From: Bacilli bacterium
GTDB lineage: Bacteria > Bacillota_I > Bacilli_A > RF39 > UBA660
Length of the DNA stretch: 64,000 nt
Assembly (NCBI GenBank): GCA_017473105.1
Contig: JAFUNE010000007.1
Coordinates: 1 to 64,000, forward strand
Reading direction: 5' to 3'
Of the stretch, positions 1-8,104 are shown piece by piece. Below the pieces are notes generated by a model that was not told where the DNA came from, searched no databases, and saw only the letters and a list, made by a program, of their open reading frames with translations. The stretch's first letter is position 1; each line of letters opens with the position of its first letter. A program made the position numbers and the translations under genes.

Positions 1-18
1 ACTAATAAGTTATAAAAT

Positions 19-43
19 AAGATGAAGCGATTCATCTTTTTTT
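19..43 (+). terminator. Rho-independent terminator of an upstream gene
   Basis: A 7-bp stem (AGATGAA/TTCATCT) with a GCGA loop is followed by a T run. It probably ends transcription of a gene lying left of the window. Confidence 0.75.
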
Positions 44-59
44 ATTGAATGATTTTTGA

Positions 60-65
60 TATAAT
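60..65 (+). promoter_or_regulatory. Extended -10 promoter of nfo
   Basis: TATAAT is preceded by TGA, giving an extended -10. No good -35 is visible, only a T-rich tract 17 bp upstream. Its position rules out the longer open frame beginning at 49. Confidence 0.6.
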
Positions 66-81
66 TTTTGTGGGTGATATT

Positions 82-963
82 ATGGATTTGATAATAGGAA
101 GTCATGTTAGTTTTAATAGTAAAACTCAATTAGTAGGTGCTGTAAAAGAAGCATTAGGGTATAATGCAAATACATTTATGATATATACTGGTTCTGCTCA
201 AAGTACACTAAGAGCAGGGTTAAATGAAGAGTTAACATATGAAGGATATAAATTAATGATTGAAAGTGGAATTAATCCTAAAAACGTTATTATTCATGCT
301 CCATATATTTTAAATTTTGCTAATCGTGCAGATGAAGAAAAAACAAAATTTAATGTTGAATTTTTTGTAAATGAGTTAAATCGTGTTAAAGAACTTGGAT
401 TTGATAAAATAGTACTTCATCCAGGTAGTGCAGTTAATTGTACTCGTGAAGAGGGAATTAATAATATAATCCTTGGATTAAATGAAGTAATAAGTAAAAC
501 AAAAGATACAATTATTTTACTTGAATATATGGCAGGAAAAGGTAATGAACTTGGAATTAATATTACTGAGTTAAAAACTATGTATGAAGGAATTGAAGAT
601 AAATCTAGAGTAGCTTTTTGTTTAGATACTTGTCATATGAATGATTCAGGCATTAATATAAGCGAATTTGATGCGTTTTTAGACGAGTTTGATAAAGAAA
701 TAGGAATAGATAAAATAAAATGTGTACACGTTAATGATAGTATGAATACATGTGCTAGTCATAAAGATAGACATGCGAATTTAGGATACGGAACAATTGG
801 TTTTGATAACTTAATAAATGTAATTTATAATCAAAGATTAAATGGTATTCCATTCATACTAGAAAGTCCTTATGTAAATAGAAATACAAAAGATGAGTAT
901 CCTCCATATAAATATGAAATTGATATGATCAGAAAAAAAGAGTTTATTGATTTTATTCAATAA
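82..963 (+). CDS. nfo: Deoxyribonuclease IV (AP endonuclease Nfo)
   Basis: Endonuclease IV of base-excision repair cuts 5' of abasic sites and uses a three-metal TIM-barrel centre. The family signatures are present in order: the LHPGS motif, a LLEYMAGKG block corresponding to LENTAGQG, CLDTCH, VHVNDS followed by KDRHANLGYGTIG, and PFILESP near the C-terminus. The 293-residue length is normal for the family. I chose the ATG at 82 because GGGTGAT lies just upstream and the -10 box at 60-65 falls inside the longer frame. The gene converges with a small minus-strand gene, and the two stop regions overlap. Confidence 0.95.
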   Translation: MDLIIGSHVSFNSKTQLVGAVKEALGYNANTFMIYTGSAQSTLRAGLNEELTYEGYKLMIESGINPKNVIIHAPYILNFANRADEEKTKFNVEFFVNELNRVKELGFDKIVLHPGSAVNCTREEGINNIILGLNEVISKTKDTIILLEYMAGKGNELGINITELKTMYEGIEDKSRVAFCLDTCHMNDSGINISEFDAFLDEFDKEIGIDKIKCVHVNDSMNTCASHKDRHANLGYGTIGFDNLINVIYNQRLNGIPFILESPYVNRNTKDEYPPYKYEIDMIRKKEFIDFIQ

Positions 964-970
964 ACTTTTT
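941..970. terminator. Bidirectional terminator inside overlapping gene ends
   Basis: A 10-bp perfect stem (AGTTTATTGA/TCAATAAACT) has a 6-nt loop. It is flanked by A-rich sequence on the left and T-rich on the right, so it can act on both strands. It lies within the last codons of nfo and of the convergent small gene. Confidence 0.75.
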
Positions 971-1204
971 ATATTGGTTATACTTTTCAATAATTTTATT
1001 ATATAAGTTAGTATTTAATCTATTTTTAAATTTTAAAATATAATTTTGAAAATTATTTAGTATTTCATTGTAATCATTTTTTATTGCTTGATAAATTATA
1101 TCAATTTCTTCTTTTGTATGTTCAATGTTTTCTTTTGATATATATTTTTGTATATCTTGTTTAGTTATTTTTTCAATATAATTTATAATTAGATTTTTAT
1201 TCAT
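953..1204 (-). CDS. Small DUF2624-like (YqfT-like) protein
   Basis: This 83-residue helical, charged protein begins with the pattern INYIEKITKQDIQKYI, followed by a hydrophilic helical body. From memory this resembles DUF2624, whose Bacillus subtilis member yqfT lies next to nfo. Its position beside nfo here supports the assignment, although the two genes are convergent. A strong TAAGGAGG site lies 5 nt before the ATG. It is the last gene of a minus-strand set with the Met-gamma-lyase family gene and the SDR gene. Its function is unknown in the family; the family call rests on motif resemblance and synteny only. Confidence 0.65.
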   Translation of the reverse strand: MNKNLIINYIEKITKQDIQKYISKENIEHTKEEIDIIYQAIKNDYNEILNNFQNYILKFKNRLNTNLYNKIIEKYNQYKKFIE

Positions 1205-1241
1205 GTTTCCTCCTTATAAATTATATATAATTAATAATTAT

Positions 1242-2468
1242 TTATTCATTTAAATTTTGAATTGCATTCATTATAGCTAGTTTACCATATTCATAAGTTA
1301 AACTTCCTTGTTGGAATAAAACATATGGTTCTCTAATAGGTCCATCACATGAAAGTTCAATAGAAGAACCTTGTGTAAATGAAGGTGAAGACATAATTAT
1401 ATCATTGTCATATCCAGGCATTGGAGAAGGTGTAGGGCAAACATGAGAATCAACTGCACCACTTTTTTGGATAGAACATGCGTAATTTATTAATTGTTCC
1501 TTATTATTAAAATAAATTAATTGAACAATATCAGCACGTTTATCATTATATCTTGGTGTTGTTTTTAATCCTTTTTCTTCTAAAACTTTACTTGTTAAAA
1601 TAGCTGTTTTTAAAGCTTCTGAAACAACTTTTGGAGCCATATAAAGTCCAAGAGCTATTTGTCTATTAACACCTTGAGAAGGTCCAACTTCACGTCCTTC
1701 ACCAGGAACAGTAAGTCTTTCTGCACATAAATCAACAAGTTCTGTGTCTCCCGCAATATAAGCACCATTTGTAGCAATACCAGCACCTAAATTTTTAATT
1801 AACGAACCTGCAATTAAGTTGGCACCAACACTAATAGGAGAAGTACTTTCTACAAATTCACAATAACAATTATCAATAAATATTTTAACATCGTTGTTTA
1901 CTTCACGAATAACTTTAATAACTTTTTCAACTTTATCTATAGTTAATGAATCTCTTAAAGAATAACCACGTGATCTTTGTATATGTATTAATCTTATATT
2001 TTCTTTGCAAGCTTCACGAATTTTATCGTAATCGAAATCATTATCAATTAAGTCAATTTCTTTATAATTTACGTTAAAACTCATTAATGAAGAATTATTT
2101 GATTTGATTCCAATTACTTCATGTAAAGTATCGTATGGAGTTCCTGATATTGCAAGAAGGGTATCATTTGGTCTTAACATTGCTTGAAGAGCAATAGTTA
2201 TTGCATGACTACCAGAAATAAATTGATTTCTTACAATAGCACTCTCAGCATCAAAAACATAAGCAAATATTTTATCAAGTTTATCACGACCTTGATCATT
2301 ATAGCCATAACCAACACTTCCATTTAAATCACTTTCAGAAAAATTATATTCATGAAAAGCATCAATTACTTTTTTACTATTTATTAAAGTATTGTTATCT
2401 ATTTCTTTAAAAATACTTTCAAGTTCATGTTCACATTTATTAATTAATTCCACGTTTAACACCACCAT
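1242..2468 (-). CDS. PLP-dependent methionine gamma-lyase family protein (YnbB-like)
   Basis: This is a fold-type I PLP enzyme of the family often annotated aluminum resistance protein (Pfam Met_gamma_lyase). Evidence includes a SGSHAI segment that would contact the cofactor, IDNCYCEF around the PLP aspartate, and GSLIKNLG with the predicted Schiff-base lysine. The Gly-rich GEGREVGPS and the C-terminal CPTPSPMPGYD region are also present. At about 408 residues it is full length. The start is uncertain: the ATG at 2468 has no ribosome site and overlaps the SDR gene by 29 nt, while a GTG at 2453 sits after GGTGGTG and may be the real start. The substrate is not established for this family. Confidence 0.85.
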   Translation of the reverse strand: MVVLNVELINKCEHELESIFKEIDNNTLINSKKVIDAFHEYNFSESDLNGSVGYGYNDQGRDKLDKIFAYVFDAESAIVRNQFISGSHAITIALQAMLRPNDTLLAISGTPYDTLHEVIGIKSNNSSLMSFNVNYKEIDLIDNDFDYDKIREACKENIRLIHIQRSRGYSLRDSLTIDKVEKVIKVIREVNNDVKIFIDNCYCEFVESTSPISVGANLIAGSLIKNLGAGIATNGAYIAGDTELVDLCAERLTVPGEGREVGPSQGVNRQIALGLYMAPKVVSEALKTAILTSKVLEEKGLKTTPRYNDKRADIVQLIYFNNKEQLINYACSIQKSGAVDSHVCPTPSPMPGYDNDIIMSSPSFTQGSSIELSCDGPIREPYVLFQQGSLTYEYGKLAIMNAIQNLNE

Positions 2469-3189
2469 CTATTTTAATAATACTATCATTTATATAAGAA
2501 GCTTCATCAGATGATAAAAAATAAACTAAGTTTGCAATTTCCGTGTCTTCTGCAAATCTGTTAAGTAATATTTTTTCTTCTTCACTTTTTATATATTCTT
2601 CTCCGAGTTCTTTACTCATTGGAGTTTTAACCCAACCAGGACACACACAATTAACTCTAATATATGGAGCAAAGTGATTTGCTAAATTATGAGTTAAATT
2701 TATAAGTCCTGCTTTAGAAGAATCATAATCTAAACTATATTGATAATAAGAATCAATTCCATTAGTTGAACTTATATTTATAATATTACCATTTTTATTT
2801 TTTAACATATCTTCACCAAATAATTTACTTAGTAAAAATGGAGCAACAAGATTAATTTCTAATGTTTTCATAAATTGTTCTTTTGTTTTATCTTCAAATA
2901 AAGTATCTAATGCAATTCCAGCGTTATTTACAAGAACATCAATATATTCATATTTTCCTTTAATTATATTATACATATTATTAATTTCATCTTCATTTTG
3001 TAAATCACATTTAACACATAAACAGTCTAAGTTATATTTTTTATCTAGTTCATTTTTTAAATCTAATATTTTTTTTTCATGGCTATTATAATGTAAAATA
3101 ACTTCATAATTATTATGAGCAAATTTTCTACATATAGCACTTCCGATACCACTACTAGCACCAGTTACTAAAACACACTTTTTATTCAT
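2440..3189 (-). CDS. Short-chain dehydrogenase/reductase, FabG-like
   Basis: A 249-residue NAD(P)-dependent SDR. The N-terminal Rossmann motif TGASSGIG, the LVNNAG motif, the catalytic Ser in INISS, the YDSSK catalytic Tyr-Lys pair and a C-terminal IKIDGG block are all seen. Size and motifs match FabG-type 3-oxoacyl-ACP reductases, but many SDRs with other substrates look alike, and no fatty-acid genes surround it. It is first in a minus-strand group with the PLP enzyme, whose start overlaps its end. The ribosome site (AAGGGA) is weak and about 11 nt from the ATG. I therefore give no gene symbol. Confidence 0.85.
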   Translation of the reverse strand: MNKKCVLVTGASSGIGSAICRKFAHNNYEVILHYNSHEKKILDLKNELDKKYNLDCLCVKCDLQNEDEINNMYNIIKGKYEYIDVLVNNAGIALDTLFEDKTKEQFMKTLEINLVAPFLLSKLFGEDMLKNKNGNIINISSTNGIDSYYQYSLDYDSSKAGLINLTHNLANHFAPYIRVNCVCPGWVKTPMSKELGEEYIKSEEEKILLNRFAEDTEIANLVYFLSSDEASYINDSIIKIDGGVKRGIN

Positions 3190-3268
3190 TTTTTATTCAG
3201 TCCCTTCAATTACGAGCATATTTTATCACAAAAATTATATTTTTGATATAGAAAGTTATAATTTATGC

Positions 3269-3297
3269 TTGTAAACTTAATTTTTATTTGCTATAAT
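3269..3297 (+). promoter_or_regulatory. Promoter of rpmG-efp
   Basis: TTGTAA (3269-3274), a 17-bp spacer, and TATAAT (3292-3297) preceded by TGC, giving an extended -10. The short leader ends in AAAGGAGGAA before rpmG. Confidence 0.8.
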
Positions 3298-3327
3298 CTT
3301 ATACGTACAAAAAGGAGGAAATTCCAT

Positions 3328-3498
3328 ATGGCAAAGAAAGAAAATAGAGAAGGAATTGCTTTAAAATGCACAGTATGTGAAAATATTAATTATTTAACAA
3401 GTAAAAATAAAAAAAATACTGAGGGTAAATTAGAAATTAAGAAATTCTGTTCTAAATGTAATAAAACTACTGCTCATAAAGAAAGAAAGGCTGCATAG
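3328..3498 (+). CDS. rpmG: Large ribosomal subunit protein bL33
   Basis: A 56-residue basic protein of the 50S subunit. Two CxxC pairs (CTVC and CSKC) form the zinc ribbon of the C+ bL33 type. The pattern around NYLTSKNKKNT followed by KFCSKCNK is diagnostic. The ATG at 3328 follows a perfect AAAGGAGGAA at 8 nt spacing; the longer frame starts upstream of the promoter and is rejected. It carries a short N-terminal extension compared with the common 49-residue form. The next gene, efp, starts 3 nt after its stop, so the two are co-transcribed. Confidence 0.93.
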   Translation: MAKKENREGIALKCTVCENINYLTSKNKKNTEGKLEIKKFCSKCNKTTAHKERKAA

Positions 3499-3501
3499 TA
3501 T

Positions 3502-4062
3502 ATGATGTTCAATATAAACGATATTAAAAATGGTATGACCATTAAACATGAAGGAGTTATTTATCAAGTAGTTGATTTCCAACATGTTAAACCAGGTAAA
3601 GGTAGTGCTTTCGTTAAAACAAAACTTAAAAATTTAAGAGCAGGTACTACTCAAGAAATTACATTTAATGCTGGTATTAAAATGGAAAAAGCAGATGTAA
3701 GAAAGAGTCAATTATCTTATTTATATGCTGCTGGTGATAATTTTGTATTTATGGATATGAATACTTATGACCAATTCGAACTTGAAGCAAGTGTAATCGG
3801 AGATAACGCTAAATTCTTAAAAGAAGGATTAGATGTTGAATCTATGACTATCGAAGGAGAAATCGTTGGTATTAGCTTACCAGAAAAAGTTTCTTATAAA
3901 GTAATTAGTGCTCCAGATGCTGTTAAAGGAAATACTACTAGTGGTGCTCAAAAAGATGTAACTATCGAAACTGGTTATGAATTAAAAGCTCCTTTATTTA
4001 TTTCAGAGGGTGATGAAATTGTTATCACAACTCGTGATGGTAAATATTTTAGTAGAGGATAA
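3502..4062 (+). CDS. efp: Translation elongation factor P
   Basis: EF-P binds between the ribosomal P and E sites and relieves stalling at polyproline. All three OB/KOW-like domains are present in about 186 residues. The KPGKGSAF loop near residue 33 carries the lysine modified in other bacteria, and the C-terminal GYELKAPLFI and GDEIVI blocks are typical. ATG codons at 3502 and 3505 are both possible; the first is closer to the weak AAAGG site inside rpmG. This genome needs EF-P: the envelope protein at 41.7 kb is rich in Pro repeats. A terminator follows immediately. Confidence 0.95.
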   Translation: MMFNINDIKNGMTIKHEGVIYQVVDFQHVKPGKGSAFVKTKLKNLRAGTTQEITFNAGIKMEKADVRKSQLSYLYAAGDNFVFMDMNTYDQFELEASVIGDNAKFLKEGLDVESMTIEGEIVGISLPEKVSYKVISAPDAVKGNTTSGAQKDVTIETGYELKAPLFISEGDEIVITTRDGKYFSRG

Positions 4063-4067
4063 TAATT

Positions 4068-4089
4068 AGACACAAAAGTGTCTTTTTTA
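4068..4089 (+). terminator. Terminator of rpmG-efp
   Basis: A 6-bp stem (AGACAC/GTGTCT) with an AAAA loop, followed by six T. Confidence 0.8.
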
Positions 4090-4112
4090 TTTTGCAATAA
4101 ATTAGATAAATC

Positions 4113-4140
4113 TTGATTTTTTTTCAGATTAATGTATAAT
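4113..4140 (+). promoter_or_regulatory. Promoter of the polysaccharide locus
   Basis: TTGATT (4113-4118), a 16-bp spacer, and TATAAT (4135-4140), about 40 nt before the first gene of the locus. Confidence 0.7.
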
Positions 4141-4180
4141 ATATGCTTGCTATAAAACTTAAATTTAGGAGTGTATTGCT

Positions 4181-4864
4181 ATGTATAATAAAATTTTGTC
4201 TATTTGTGATTATGATAAAAATGAAAAATTAATGTGTAATATTAAGAAAAATAGTTTTTTGTTTATAAAAAGAATTGGTGATATTATTTTTAGTATTATC
4301 GGAATAATTTTAATAATACCTCTAATGGCAATTGTAAAAGTTATAAATATGTTACATGGTGATCATGAATCTATTTTTTATTCTCATGAAAGAATAGGTA
4401 AAAATGGAAAAATATTTAAATTATATAAATTTAGAACCATGGTACCAGATGCAGATAAAATATTAGAAGAAATGTTAAAAGAAGAAAAATATAAGAATGA
4501 ATGGGATTTAAATCAAAAATTTAAAAATGATCCAAGAATTACAAAAATAGGTAATTTTTTAAGAAAAACATCATTAGATGAATTCCCTCAATTTTTAAAC
4601 ATTATAAAAGGGGATATGTCTTTAATAGGACCACGTCCACTAATAAAAGGAGAACTTATTTCTCACGGTGGTAATAGTAAAATGTATGAATCTGTTAAAC
4701 CAGGTCTTACTGGATGGTGGGCATGTAATGGTAGAAACGATTTAAGTTATGATGAAAGATTAGAATTAGAATATTATTATGTTAATAACAAATCTTTAAA
4801 GCTAGATGCTGAATGTATTTATAGAACAGTTAAAGCTGTAGTTTCAAAAAAAGGTGCTAAATAA
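4181..4864 (+). CDS. Polyprenyl-phosphate phosphoglycosyl transferase (sugar transferase, WbaP/PglC type)
   Basis: Monotopic phosphoglycosyl transferase that loads the first sugar-phosphate onto undecaprenyl phosphate. The 227-residue protein has a short N-terminus, a hydrophobic re-entrant helix at about 32-54, then the core motifs: KLYKFRTM, DPRITKIGNFLRKTSLDE with the catalytic Asp133-Glu134 pair, SLIGPRP, and a KPGLTGWWACNGR block. This is the small catalytic-domain-only type, without the large N-terminal membrane domain of WbaP. As first gene of the cluster it probably initiates repeat-unit assembly. Which sugar it uses cannot be read from the sequence. Confidence 0.92.
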   Translation: MYNKILSICDYDKNEKLMCNIKKNSFLFIKRIGDIIFSIIGIILIIPLMAIVKVINMLHGDHESIFYSHERIGKNGKIFKLYKFRTMVPDADKILEEMLKEEKYKNEWDLNQKFKNDPRITKIGNFLRKTSLDEFPQFLNIIKGDMSLIGPRPLIKGELISHGGNSKMYESVKPGLTGWWACNGRNDLSYDERLELEYYYVNNKSLKLDAECIYRTVKAVVSKKGAK

Positions 4865-4899
4865 ATATAATAAAATTATATTTTTCTAAGGGGTGTAAT

Positions 4900-7038
4900 A
4901 TGGAAAATGAAGTAATTAGGGTTGCTCATATTGTAGGAAAATGGCTTGGTGGTGGTGTAGAATCAGTAGTAATGAATTATTATAAAAATATAGACAGGAG
5001 TAAAATCCAGTTTGATTTTATATGCGATGAAGATTCCACTAATATTCCATTTGATGAAATAAAAGAGTTAGGTGGAAAAGTTATAATTGTTCCATCATAC
5101 TCACATATTTTTTCATACAATAAAGAATTAAACAAAATATTTAAAGAAAACAAATATAAAATAGTACATTCTCATATTAATACATTAAATGTTTTTCCAC
5201 TTAGAATAGCCAGAAAATGCAAAGTACCAATTAGAATATCACACTCTCATAGTACATCAAATAAAAAAGAAATAAAGAAAAATATTATTAAAAGTATTTT
5301 AAAACCATTTAGTAAACTATATGCAACAGATTATTATGCATGTTCTAAATATGCAGGAATTTATTTATTCGGCCAAAATACTAAATTTAATATTTTAAAC
5401 AATGCAATAGATTTAGATAAATTTAAATATAACAAAAAATATAATAATGAAATAAGAAAAGAATTAAATATATCAAGTGATACTTTTGTAATAGGACATG
5501 TAGGAAGATTTGTAACGCAAAAAAATCATTCATTTTTGATAGATATATTTTATGAATTACAAAAAACTAATCCAAATAGTGCTTTATTACTAGTAGGACA
5601 AGGACCACTACAAGATAAAATAAAATTAAAAGTTAAAAATCTTCATATTGAAGATAAAGTGTATTTTTTAAACCAAAGAAATGACGTATACAAAATATTT
5701 TCTTCATTTGATGTTTTTCTACTACCAAGTTTATATGAAGGACTTCCAGTAGTTGGAGTAGAGGCACAAGCATCAGGATTATTATGTGTATTATCAGACA
5801 ATATGACAAAAGAAACAAAAGTTCTTGAATCAACTGTTTTTGTAAGTTCTAAAGAAAATGCATCTTACTGGTCTAAAACTATTTTAGATAATTATAAAGA
5901 TTTTCAAAGAAAAGATTGTAAAAATGAACTTGTAAAAGCAAACTTTGAAATAAAATCTTTATCAAAAGAACTTGAAAATATATATATTAATCTATTAGAA
6001 AATAATAAGAAAAAAGTATTCTTTTTAGTAAGCACAAATATATACTCAGGTGCAGAAGCTGTTAATTTAAATATCATAAATAATTTAAAAGATGATTTTA
6101 ATTTTACATATGTTTCACCAAAAGGTAGTATTAATACATATTTATGTGAATCAAATATTAATCATATTGAAATTAGTAAACTAAGTATATCTGAAATCAA
6201 AAGAGTAATAAAAGATTATAAACCTGATATAATTCATGCAACAGATTATAGAGCAAGTGTACTTTGTAGTATAGCATCTAAAAAAATCCCGTATATATCT
6301 CATTTACATAATAACAGTCCATGGTTAAAAAAACTATGCATAAATTCTATAGCATATTTATTTGCAGGACTAAGAGCAAAATTTATATTAACCGTATCAA
6401 ATTCTATAAAAAAAGAATACATATTTTCAAAATTTATTAAAAATAAAATATATAATATTTCAAATCCGATTAGTAGAAATAATATTTTATCAAAAGTAGA
6501 TAAAAATGATAAAAAAGAATATGATATATGTTTTATTGGAAGACTAACTGAACAAAAAAATCCACTTAGATTAATAAAAATAATATCTTTAATAAAAGAA
6601 GAAAAAAATGATATAAAAGCAGTAATAGTTGGTGATGGTGAACTAAGAGAAGAATGCGAAAAAGAAATATTAAAACTAGATCTTAAAGAAAATATTTCAT
6701 TAGTAGGTTTTCAAAAAAATCCATATACTTATTTAAATAAATCAAAAGTATTTTTATTTCCATCTATTTGGGAAGGATTTGGTCTTGTATTATTTGAAGC
6801 ATTAAGTTTAGGTGTACCATGCTTTACAACAAAAGTAGGTGGGATAGTAGATATTGTAAATAACGAATGTGGAGCTTTTTGTAAAAGTGATAAAGAATTT
6901 GTAGAAAATATTATATCTACTTTAAGCGATGAAAATAAATATAAAAAACTAAGTGAAGGAGCTATATTAAGATCACAAAAACTTGATAATTCAATCACTT
7001 ACTATAAAAAAGTAAAAGAAATATACGAAAAATTATAA
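4900..7038 (+). CDS. Fusion of two GT4 glycosyltransferases
   Basis: A 712-residue protein carrying two complete GT-B/GT4 enzymes in tandem. Half one (about 1-367) has the Gly-rich GKWLGGGVESVVMNYY acceptor loop, GHVGRFVTQKNH and the LLPSLYEGLPVVGVEA donor-site E-x7-E region. Half two (about 371-712) restarts with FFLVSTNIYSGAEAVNLN, then CFIGRLTEQKNP and FPSIWEGFGLVLFEA. Both keep their donor-binding glutamates, so both look active. Family knowledge says GT4 enzymes add sugars to lipid-linked acceptors on the cytoplasmic face. One polypeptide may therefore add two successive residues. It starts with GGGGTG upstream and is followed 13 nt later by wzy. Confidence 0.9.
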   Translation: MENEVIRVAHIVGKWLGGGVESVVMNYYKNIDRSKIQFDFICDEDSTNIPFDEIKELGGKVIIVPSYSHIFSYNKELNKIFKENKYKIVHSHINTLNVFPLRIARKCKVPIRISHSHSTSNKKEIKKNIIKSILKPFSKLYATDYYACSKYAGIYLFGQNTKFNILNNAIDLDKFKYNKKYNNEIRKELNISSDTFVIGHVGRFVTQKNHSFLIDIFYELQKTNPNSALLLVGQGPLQDKIKLKVKNLHIEDKVYFLNQRNDVYKIFSSFDVFLLPSLYEGLPVVGVEAQASGLLCVLSDNMTKETKVLESTVFVSSKENASYWSKTILDNYKDFQRKDCKNELVKANFEIKSLSKELENIYINLLENNKKKVFFLVSTNIYSGAEAVNLNIINNLKDDFNFTYVSPKGSINTYLCESNINHIEISKLSISEIKRVIKDYKPDIIHATDYRASVLCSIASKKIPYISHLHNNSPWLKKLCINSIAYLFAGLRAKFILTVSNSIKKEYIFSKFIKNKIYNISNPISRNNILSKVDKNDKKEYDICFIGRLTEQKNPLRLIKIISLIKEEKNDIKAVIVGDGELREECEKEILKLDLKENISLVGFQKNPYTYLNKSKVFLFPSIWEGFGLVLFEALSLGVPCFTTKVGGIVDIVNNECGAFCKSDKEFVENIISTLSDENKYKKLSEGAILRSQKLDNSITYYKKVKEIYEKL

Positions 7039-7051
7039 AAAGGGGAAAAAC

Positions 7052-8104
7052 ATGAATATTTTAGACATTATAATAGTATTTTTATGTATCTTGTTTAAAT
7101 ATTTAATAGTATACAATACATCATCAAGTATACTATATCTTTTGCTTGCAATAATTTGTGTTTTAGCTGTAATAGATATATTCTATTTAAAACTAAAAAA
7201 AGAAACATTTTTTAAAATACTATTATTTTTTGGAATATCTTGTTATTTCCTAATAATAAGTTTTGATGCTAATTTTTTAATATCATTTGTATTATCTTTA
7301 ATATTAATTAAGAAAAAAGAAAAAGATTATATTAAAACATTTATGATTAGTTCTATTATTTTATTTATATTTACCGTTTCCTTAAATATTTTTGGAATTT
7401 TAGAAAGTACAAATATTATAAGATACAAGTATGGAGAAAAGATTGTAAGATACAGTTTAGGTTTTGAACATCCAAATTCAGTATTTTTATTTTTCTTACC
7501 AATCGCTTTATGTGGTTATTATTTATATGGAAATAAAAAAACATATTATTTTTTCTTAACTTTATTTTCATTAATATTATATTTTTTATCAGATAGTAGA
7601 ACAGGAATAATATGTATGCTACTTATTATATTATTTGATAAAATATTGAATAAAAAAGTTCTAGAAAACAAGGTATTTAAATTTTTTTGTAATAATTCTA
7701 TCTTAATTTTTAGTTTAATAACAATTATTATTAGTTGTATATTCGGTGATGATTTAACAAATAAAGTATCATCTTTATTTAGTGGAAGACCATATTATTT
7801 AAATTATTATGTAACAAATGGTCAAATATTTTCACTAGTAGGCGCAGAACTTCATCCAAAATACATTGTAGATAATTTTTATATCTACGTTTTAGCACGT
7901 CTTGGATTAATAGGGTTTTCTGTATATTATTTTACTTATAAATTAGGTATGAAAAAATTAGGATATTCAAAAGTATACGCTGTTTTATTAATTATTACAT
8001 GTATATATGGAATTCTAGAAACAAATATGATTATCGGTAGTATAAATTTCTTATTTCCAATACTAATAAGAAATATTATTGATGATAGAAAGGATAAAAT
8101 ATGA
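7052..8104 (+). CDS. O-antigen/capsule polymerase (Wzy-like) membrane protein
   Basis: A 350-residue, very hydrophobic protein with about 9-10 predicted membrane segments. It has the loop signature of O-antigen ligases and polymerases, YSLGFEHPNSVF, followed by a DSRTG motif at the start of a later segment. The N-H pattern in EHPN is the usual marker in Wzy-like proteins. It would polymerise lipid-linked repeat units outside the membrane. Its last codons overlap the start of wzx by 4 nt (ATGA), so translation is coupled. Wzy sequences diverge quickly, so the assignment leans on motif, topology and neighbours. Confidence 0.82.
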   Translation: MNILDIIIVFLCILFKYLIVYNTSSSILYLLLAIICVLAVIDIFYLKLKKETFFKILLFFGISCYFLIISFDANFLISFVLSLILIKKKEKDYIKTFMISSIILFIFTVSLNIFGILESTNIIRYKYGEKIVRYSLGFEHPNSVFLFFLPIALCGYYLYGNKKTYYFFLTLFSLILYFLSDSRTGIICMLLIILFDKILNKKVLENKVFKFFCNNSILIFSLITIIISCIFGDDLTNKVSSLFSGRPYYLNYYVTNGQIFSLVGAELHPKYIVDNFYIYVLARLGLIGFSVYYFTYKLGMKKLGYSKVYAVLLIITCIYGILETNMIIGSINFLFPILIRNIIDDRKDKI

